Assembly (NCBI GenBank): GCA_008123405.1
Contig: VSSA01000026.1
Location: forward strand, 1 to 57,818
DNA: 57,818 nt
Reading direction: 5' to 3'
From: Nocardioides sp. BGMRC 2183
GTDB lineage: Bacteria > Actinomycetota > Actinomycetes > Propionibacteriales > Nocardioidaceae
Shown piece after piece: positions 52,568 through 57,818 of the stretch. Numbering within the stretch: the stretch's first letter is position 1; every line of letters starts with the position of its first letter. The position numbers and the translations under genes are program-made. The notes beneath the pieces are model-generated. The model searched no databases. It saw nothing but the letters and a program-made list of their open reading frames with translations, and had not been told where the DNA came from.

Positions 52568-53716
52568 TCAGGCCTTCCGTTCGTTCTGCTCAGCCATCAG
52601 GTCGACGAACCGGTCGAAGAGGTACGCCGCATCGTGGGGGCCGGCCGCGGCCTCGGGGTGGTACTGGACGGAGAACGCCTTCAGTCGGCCGCCTTCGGAC
52701 TCCGGGGCGCGCAGCTCCAGGCCCTCGACCACGTTGTCGTTGAGGCAGACGTGGCTGACGCTGGCCTCGCCGTACGGCGTGGTGGTGGGGCCGTCGAGCG
52801 GTGCGTCGACGGCGAACCCGTGGTTGTGGGCGGTGACCTCCACCTTGCTGGTGGTGCGGTCCATCACCGGCTGGTTGATGCCGCGATGGCCGTACTTGAG
52901 CTTGTAGGTGCCGAAGCCGAGGGCCCGGCCGAACAGCTGGTTGCCGAAGCAGATGCCGAAGTACGGAACGCCCTCGGCCAGCGCTCCCTGGAGCAGCTCG
53001 ACCTGGCCGGTGGTGGCCGCCGGGTCGCCGGGGCCGTTGGAGAAGAAGAGACCATCCGGACCACCGTCGCCGATCGCCTGCACGTCGTCCAGCGACGCGG
53101 TCGCCGGCAGCACGTGCACCTCGATCCCGCGCTCGGCCATCCGGTAGGGCGTCATCGACTTGATGCCGAGGTCGAGGGCCGCCACGGTGAACCGCTTGGT
53201 GCCGTGCGCGGGCACCACGTAGGTCTCCGGTGTGGAGACCTCGGCAGCGAGCTCGGTCCCGGCCATCTGCGCGGAGTCCAGCACCCTGGCCAGCAGCGCC
53301 TGGGGATCGGACTCGGTGGTGGAGATCGCGGCCCGCATCGCCCCCCGCTCGCGCAGGTGGCGGGTGAGTGCGCGGGTGTCGATGCCGCTGATCCCGACCA
53401 CACCCTGCTCGCGCAGCTCCTCGTCCAGGCTGCGCACCGAGCGCCAGTTGCTGGCACGGCGGGCGGGGTCGCGCACCACGTAGCCGGCCACCCAGATCCG
53501 GCGTGACTCCGGGTCCTCGTCGTTGACGCCGGTGTTGCCGATGTGCGGGGAGGTCATCACCACGATCTGACGGTGGTAAGAGGGGTCGGTGAGGGTCTCC
53601 TGGTAGCCGGTCATGCCGGTGTTGAAGACAGCCTCGCCGAAGGCCTCCCCCTCGGCACCGTAGGCGTCGCCGCGGAAGACCCGGCCGTCCTCGAGGACGA
53701 GCAGAGCGGTGCTCAC
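52568..53716 (-). CDS. carA: Carbamoyl-phosphate synthase small chain
   Basis: Glutaminase subunit delivering ammonia to CarB. The N-terminal domain (about 1-160) is followed by a class I amidotransferase domain with the nucleophile Cys in [16 protein letters not shown] (near 258) and His/Glu in [13 protein letters not shown] (near 357). Length 382. GTG 53716 overlaps the pyrC stop by four bases (GTGA). Confidence 0.97.
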   Translation of the reverse strand: MSTALLVLEDGRVFRGDAYGAEGEAFGEAVFNTGMTGYQETLTDPSYHRQIVVMTSPHIGNTGVNDEDPESRRIWVAGYVVRDPARRASNWRSVRSLDEELREQGVVGISGIDTRALTRHLRERGAMRAAISTTESDPQALLARVLDSAQMAGTELAAEVSTPETYVVPAHGTKRFTVAALDLGIKSMTPYRMAERGIEVHVLPATASLDDVQAIGDGGPDGLFFSNGPGDPAATTGQVELLQGALAEGVPYFGICFGNQLFGRALGFGTYKLKYGHRGINQPVMDRTTSKVEVTAHNHGFAVDAPLDGPTTTPYGEASVSHVCLNDNVVEGLELRAPESEGGRLKAFSVQYHPEAAAGPHDAAYLFDRFVDLMAEQNERKA

Positions 53717-55035
53717 TGGAGTGCTCCTTCCAGCACGGTCGGGACGCCGCGCAGCAGGGTGGCTCGGACGGCGCCGGTGAGCGTCCGTCCGTGCCAGGGG
53801 TTGTTACGGGAGAGCGACACCGAGTCGTCGCGGTCGACGGTGGCCACGGCCGCCGGATCGACCAGGGTCAGGTTGGCAGGTTCGCCGGTGGCCAGCGGGC
53901 GGCCGTGCTCACTGTCGAGGCCGGCGATCCGGGCCGGGTTCGTGCTCATCACCCGGGCCACCCCCGCCCAGTCGAGCCGTCCGGTCTCCACCATCACCGT
54001 CGCCACCAGCGGGAGCGCGGTCTCCAGACCGAGCATGCCGAAGGCCGCGTCCACGAACGCGTGCTCCTTGTCGTGGCGGGCATGGGGGGCGTGGTCGGTG
54101 GCCACCGCGTCGATGGTCCCGTCGGCGAGCGCGTCGCGCAGCGCCTCCACGTCCTCGGCCGGGCGCAGCGGAGGGTTGACCTTGTACGTCGGGTCGTAGC
54201 CGCCGTTCTCCGTCGCCAGCAGGTCGGTGGTGAGCAACAGGTGGTGCGGGGTCACCTCGGCGGTCACATCGATGCCCTGCGCCTTGGCCCAGCGCACCAT
54301 CTCCACGCTGCCGGCGGTCGAGACGTGGGCGACATGCACCCGGCTCCCGGTGTGGCGCGCCAGCATCACGTCGCGAGCCACGATGACCTCCTCGGCGACA
54401 CCAGGCCAGCCGGGCAGGCCGAGCCGCCCGGACAGCTCGCCCTCGTGGCAGCAGGCGGTCGGGCCGGCCAGCGCGGGATCCTGGCTGTGCTGGCTGATCA
54501 CGCCACCGAACGTCTTGACGTACTCCAGCGCGCGGCGCATCACCCGGGCGTCGTGGACGCACCTGCCGTCGTCGGAGAAGACCCGGACCCGGGCCCGGGA
54601 GCGGGCCATCAGGCCGAGCTCGGCCAGCTCGGCTCCAGCCAGTCCCTTGGTGACCGCGCCGACCGGCTGCACGTCCACCAGACCTGCGGCACGCCCCAGG
54701 TCGAAGACCCGCTCGGCGGCCTCGGCGGTGTCGGTCACCGGCGAGGTGTTGGCCATCGCGAGGACCGCGGTGAACCCGCCGACAGCGGCGGCACGGGAGC
54801 CGGTGAGGACCGTCTCGGCGTCCTCCCGGCCCGGCTCGCGCAGGTGGGTGTGCAGGTCGACCAGGCCGGGGAGCAGGACCAGGCCGTCCGCGTCGATCGT
54901 GGTGTCGGCGGTGCCGGTCGCGCCCGGCGTCGTACCGATCTCGGCGATGCGGCCGTCGGCGACGAGCACGTCGGCGGTGGTCTCGTCGAGCAGGCGTGCG
55001 CCCTTGATCAGCAGGGAGCCGAGTGCCTCGGTCAT
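53713..55035 (-). CDS. pyrC: Dihydroorotase (type I)
   Basis: Zinc amidohydrolase that cyclises carbamoyl aspartate. Of 440 residues, the N-terminal motif [15 protein letters not shown] (near 56) carries the two metal His; a carboxylated Lys would be in the region near 155. Further metal ligands are in [10 protein letters not shown] and [17 protein letters not shown] (metal Asp). Its ATG overlaps the pyrB stop by four bases (ATGA). The long open frame upstream runs antisense to nothing conserved and is ignored. Confidence 0.96.
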   Translation of the reverse strand: MTEALGSLLIKGARLLDETTADVLVADGRIAEIGTTPGATGTADTTIDADGLVLLPGLVDLHTHLREPGREDAETVLTGSRAAAVGGFTAVLAMANTSPVTDTAEAAERVFDLGRAAGLVDVQPVGAVTKGLAGAELAELGLMARSRARVRVFSDDGRCVHDARVMRRALEYVKTFGGVISQHSQDPALAGPTACCHEGELSGRLGLPGWPGVAEEVIVARDVMLARHTGSRVHVAHVSTAGSVEMVRWAKAQGIDVTAEVTPHHLLLTTDLLATENGGYDPTYKVNPPLRPAEDVEALRDALADGTIDAVATDHAPHARHDKEHAFVDAAFGMLGLETALPLVATVMVETGRLDWAGVARVMSTNPARIAGLDSEHGRPLATGEPANLTLVDPAAVATVDRDDSVSLSRNNPWHGRTLTGAVRATLLRGVPTVLEGALQ

Positions 55036-55967
55036 GGGGTCTCCTCCCCGGCGAGCAGGTGGTAGAGCACGGACATGCGCACGGCGACTCCCGCCGAGAC
55101 CTGGTCCAGGACGACCGAGCGGTCCACGGAGTCGGCAGCGTCGGCGGAGATCTCCAGGCCACGGTTCATCGGGCCGGGGTGCAGGATCGGGGTGTCGGCT
55201 CCGAGCAGACCGAGCCGCTCGCGGGTGAGTCCGTAGCCGACGGTGTATTCGCGCGCGGTCGGGAAGTATCCACCGCTCATCCGCTCGCGCTGCACCCGCA
55301 GCATCATCACCGCGTCCGCGCTCGGCAGCACCGGGTCGAGCTCGTAGGACGTGGCGAACCCGGCCGCCTTGGCCCAGTCGTCGATGCCGGCCGGCATCAG
55401 GGTCGGCGGTGCCACCGCGGTGACCGACGCGCCGAGCTCGAGCAGTGCCTTCACGTTCGAGCGGAACACCCTGCTGTGGGTCAGGTCGCCCACGATCGCC
55501 ACGTGCTTGCCCTCCAGCGACCCGAGTCGCCGGGTGAGGGTGTAGGTGTCGAGGAGCGCCTGGGTCGGGTGTTCGTGCATCCCGTCCCCGGCATTGATCA
55601 CCGGTACGTCGACCCACTGACTGATCTGGTGCGCGGCCCCGCTGGCGCCGTGGCGGACGACCAGGCCGTCCACGCCCATCGCGGTGACGGTGAGCACCGT
55701 GTCGCGCAGGCTCTCGCCCTTGCTGGCGCTGCTCCCCTTGGCCGAGAGGTTGATGACGTCGGCCGAGAGCCACTTGCCGGCGATCTCGAAACTCGAGCGG
55801 GTGCGCGTGGAGTCCTCGAAGAAGAGGTTGATCACGGTGCGCCCACGCAGGGCCGGGAGCTTCTTGACGGCGCGGCGCTGGACGTCGTGCATCTCGGCGG
55901 CGGTGTCGAAGATCTCGGCCATCGCGGCGGCGTCGACGTCGTCGATGCTGAGCAGGTGGCGGGTCAT
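55032..55967 (-). CDS. pyrB: Aspartate carbamoyltransferase, catalytic chain
   Basis: First committed pyrimidine step. The carbamoyl-phosphate site shows the canonical STRTR in [16 protein letters not shown] (near residue 52), followed by [16 protein letters not shown] (Ser/Lys loop near 73) and [18 protein letters not shown] near 125. Length 311. No regulatory chain gene pyrI is present. Its start is very close to the end of pyrR, with a four-base overlap. Confidence 0.96.
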   Translation of the reverse strand: MTRHLLSIDDVDAAAMAEIFDTAAEMHDVQRRAVKKLPALRGRTVINLFFEDSTRTRSSFEIAGKWLSADVINLSAKGSSASKGESLRDTVLTVTAMGVDGLVVRHGASGAAHQISQWVDVPVINAGDGMHEHPTQALLDTYTLTRRLGSLEGKHVAIVGDLTHSRVFRSNVKALLELGASVTAVAPPTLMPAGIDDWAKAAGFATSYELDPVLPSADAVMMLRVQRERMSGGYFPTAREYTVGYGLTRERLGLLGADTPILHPGPMNRGLEISADAADSVDRSVVLDQVSAGVAVRMSVLYHLLAGEETP

Positions 55968-56581
55968 GCCTGGACCTCCGAATCGCGACGCGGGGTGCGA
56001 GGGGGCGGCACTGGCTGGTCACCGATCCGGACCTCGTCGGCGCCGTCGGTCTCAGCCAGACGGACGCTGACCCGCTCGCTGCGCGCGGTGGGCAGGTTCT
56101 TGCCGACGTGGTCGGCGCGGATCGGCAGCTCGCGGTGTCCGCGATCGACCAGGACCGCGAGTCGCACCACTGCCGGCCGACCGAGATCGGAGATCGCGTC
56201 CAGCGCGGCGCGGATGGTGCGGCCGGAATAGAGCACATCATCGACCAGCACCACCGTCTTGCCGTCGATGCCGGACGCGGGCAGCGAGGTCTTGTGGGGG
56301 GCGCGCGTGGGGTGGGAACGCAGGTCGTCGCGGTACATCGTGACGTCCAGCGACCCGGTGCCGACGCTGGTGCCCTCGACCTCGGCGATCTTCTCCGCCA
56401 GGCGCTGCGCCAGCGGCACGCCCCGGGTGTGCAGGCCGAGCAGCAGGAGGTCGTCGGCGCCCTTGTTGTGCTCGAGGATCTCGTGGGAGATGCGGGTCAG
56501 CGCCCGATGGATGTCACCGGCGTCGAGAACGACGCGTCCGGGATCGTGACCGGGATCCTGCACGTGCGGCTGGGTAGGCAT
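55964..56581 (-). CDS. pyrR: Pyrimidine regulatory protein PyrR (bifunctional with uracil phosphoribosyltransferase)
   Basis: UMP-responsive RNA-binding regulator of the pyr operon. The phosphoribosyltransferase fold has the PRPP loop [19 protein letters not shown] (about 113-131) and [11 protein letters not shown] near 86. Length 205; the C-terminal 20 residues (Pro/Arg-rich) are an extension. ATG 56581 has GGAGG 12 bases upstream, rather far, but the conserved start is consistent. A PyrR-binding-like RNA element lies upstream (56605-56616). Confidence 0.94.
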   Translation of the reverse strand: MPTQPHVQDPGHDPGRVVLDAGDIHRALTRISHEILEHNKGADDLLLLGLHTRGVPLAQRLAEKIAEVEGTSVGTGSLDVTMYRDDLRSHPTRAPHKTSLPASGIDGKTVVLVDDVLYSGRTIRAALDAISDLGRPAVVRLAVLVDRGHRELPIRADHVGKNLPTARSERVSVRLAETDGADEVRIGDQPVPPPRTPRRDSEVQA

Positions 56582-56593
56582 GAGCCTGCCTGA

Positions 56594-56616
56594 CCTCCTT
56601 CTCCGCCTCACGGGAC
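56594..56616 (-). promoter_or_regulatory. PyrR-binding-like RNA element with the pyrR ribosome-binding site
   Basis: The leader RNA reads GTCCCGTGAGGC (56605-56616), close to the Bacillus PyrR-binding loop GUCCAGAGAGGCU. It is followed within two bases by AGAAGGAGG, the pyrR Shine-Dalgarno (56594-56602). The closeness suggests that UMP-bound PyrR would block translation, as described for Mycobacterium smegmatis. A short stem is possible but weak. Confidence 0.65.
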
Positions 56617-56647
56617 GGCTCGTTAAAGGATGTCGAAACTGCTCCGC

Positions 56648-56678
56648 AGCCTACCGGTCCACCCGCGAGCGGACGCAA
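56648..56678 (-). promoter_or_regulatory. Candidate promoter of the pyr operon
   Basis: Minus strand: -35 TTGCGT (56673-56678), 19-base spacer, -10 TAGGCT (56648-56653). Transcription would begin near 56640, giving a leader of about 60 bases that contains the PyrR-binding-like loop. The spacer is long, so confidence is moderate. Confidence 0.42.
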
Positions 56679-56717
56679 CCGGGCGCGCGTGATCCCCGCC
56701 TCCTGGTGGATCTGGAT

Positions 56718-57818
56718 TCAGAGCGCGGCGGCCATCCCGGCGCACGCCCGCAGCCAGGATCGGCGGGTCTCGGCGGAGAGCTGGTGGTAAGGCACCACGG
56801 AGCCGGCGACCAGGACCGGGTCGTAGGGCACCCGGTAGACCCCGCGGGTGCGCTGTTCGTAGACCTGGGTGAGGTCCTGGGCCAAGCGGGTGTCCACCTT
56901 GTCGCTCGGGTCGGAGAGCACGGTGACGGTCTTGTACTTGAGATTGGCGTAGCCGGCGTCCTGGAGGGCGTCCAGCATCCACAGCCCGCTGTAGCCGGTG
57001 TCCTCCCGCACGGTGCTGGTGACCACCAGCAGGTCGGCCGCCTCGGCGGCTGCCAACCAGTTCTCGGCACGCATGTTGTTGCCCGTGTCGACCAGGATCA
57101 CCCGGTAGAAGCGTTCCAGCAGCTGGTGCACCTCGACGAAGTCCTTGGCGTGGATCACACCGGTCACGTCGGGACGCTCGTCGGAGGCCAGGACATCGAA
57201 ATGCGCGTCGCCTTGGGAGCGCACGAACGCACCCAGGTCGCCGATCCGAGACTGGTAGACGTCCTTGAACCTGCCGAGGTCCTCGAGCAGCTCCCGGGTG
57301 GTGTTGCGATGGGCGCTGCGGGCCCCCCGGATGCCCAGGGTGCCGCGGGTCTCGTTGTTGTCCCACGCGACCACGCCGCCACCGCGCACGGTGCCGAAGG
57401 TGTAGCCGGCGGCCAGCACGCTGGTGGTCTTCGCCGCCCCACCCTTGGGATTGATGAACGCGATGGTCCGTGGGCCGTCGAAGTCCTTCTGGATCAGCTG
57501 GCGATCCTCGTGATAGGCGGTCTCCCTGGCGCCCATCTTCGGCTTGATCAGCCCACCGGACCAGCGGCGGGCACGCCCCCGCCACCCCCAGGTCGCCGGG
57601 CCGAGGTCTGCCTCGGCGTCACGCCGGTCGAGGAAGTCGGTGGCGGTCATGAACCGGCGCGGCTCGGCCGGTACGCCGGAGGGTGATGGTGTTGCCGGAG
57701 GTGCTGCCGTCGGGGGCACCGGCGGGTGCACGGACGGAGGTGCCGCTGGCGGCGCCGCGGCAGGGGCTGCCGGAGGGCCGCTCGGCGGTGCGGCAGGCGG
57801 TGCGGCAGGCCGCGCGGC
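56718..57818 (-). CDS. MinD/ParA-like ATPase with Pro/Ala-rich N-terminus (partial, cut by the window edge)
   Basis: The C-terminal ATPase has a deviant Walker A, INPKGGAAKTTSVLAAG, about 150 residues from the end of the visible part backwards, plus WDNNETRGTLGI and a Walker B-like VILVDTGNN. The frame continues without a stop to the window edge as a tract of Ala, Pro and Arg, so the true start lies outside. A GTG at 57731 is possible but lies inside the Pro/Ala tract. The layout recalls EspI-type MinD-like proteins of type VII secretion loci in mycobacteria. With no other such genes visible, that is a suggestion only. Confidence 0.72.
   Translation of the reverse strand, partial: AARPAAPPAAPPSGPPAAPAAAPPAAPPSVHPPVPPTAAPPATPSPSGVPAEPRRFMTATDFLDRRDAEADLGPATWGWRGRARRWSGGLIKPKMGARETAYHEDRQLIQKDFDGPRTIAFINPKGGAAKTTSVLAAGYTFGTVRGGGVVAWDNNETRGTLGIRGARSAHRNTTRELLEDLGRFKDVYQSRIGDLGAFVRSQGDAHFDVLASDERPDVTGVIHAKDFVEVHQLLERFYRVILVDTGNNMRAENWLAAAEAADLLVVTSTVREDTGYSGLWMLDALQDAGYANLKYKTVTVLSDPSDKVDTRLAQDLTQVYEQRTRGVYRVPYDPVLVAGSVVPYHQLSAETRRSWLRACAGMAAAL

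Overview
The window is a GC-rich chromosomal segment of an actinomycete, most likely in or near the Nocardioidaceae (Propionibacteriales). I infer this from several features: the arginine cluster has the order argC-J-B-D-F-R-G-H downstream of pheST; an actinobacterial integration host factor gene (mihF) sits next to gmk and rpoZ; PriA lacks helicase motifs; GTG and TTG starts and 1-4 base overlaps are frequent; and an actinobacterial rRNA-leader sequence lies at the left edge. Genus-level placement is inference. Nearly all genes are on the minus strand; only the nar block and two genes near 25.6-27.4 kb are on the plus strand.

Layout, left to right. 1-300: promoter and leader of an rRNA operon that runs off the left edge (minus), preceded by a hairpin that ends the arginine operon. 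0.3-9.5 kb: arginine biosynthesis operon (minus), with a two-ACT-domain protein between argC and argJ and an ARG-box-like palindrome upstream of argC. 9.6-13.2 kb: pheT and pheS (minus). 13.5-21.5 kb: respiratory nitrate reductase narGHJI plus narK (plus). 21.5-25.6 kb: a soluble PAS histidine kinase, a SpoU methyltransferase, rplT, rpmI, infC with a structured leader, and an SseB-family gene (minus). 25.6-27.4 kb: a PLP amino acid deaminase/aldolase and a P-loop kinase (plus). 27.4-32.7 kb: a PH-domain membrane protein, hisG, hisE, ribH, ribBA, ribE and ribD behind an FMN riboswitch (minus). 32.7-45.5 kb: rpe, a LigD-type polymerase, a flavin oxidoreductase, rsmB, fmt, def, an Rpf-type cell-wall hydrolase, priA, metK, coaBC, rpoZ, gmk and mihF. 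45.7-56.6 kb: pyrimidine operon pyrR-B-C-carA-carB-pyrD, a lactate-monooxygenase-like gene, pyrF and a small membrane protein. The right edge cuts a MinD/ParA-like ATPase with a Pro/Ala-rich N-terminus.

How the genes work together. Carbamoyl phosphate made by CarAB in the pyr operon feeds both PyrB and ArgF, linking the two ends of the window. The central part is translation and cofactor housekeeping: PheST, IF3, L35, L20, Fmt, Def, RsmB, riboflavin and CoA synthesis, and SAM synthetase. The main accessory element is the nar block, which lies between pheS and the infC-rplT-spoU-kinase group.

I found no phage, insertion sequence, CRISPR array, toxin-antitoxin pair or tRNA gene. The observations most worth following up are regulatory: the infC leader with a possible leader peptide, terminator and ATC start codon; the CASTOR-like ACT protein inside the arginine operon; the lactate-monooxygenase-like gene inside the pyr operon; and the FMN riboswitch whose transcript appears to continue into his genes.
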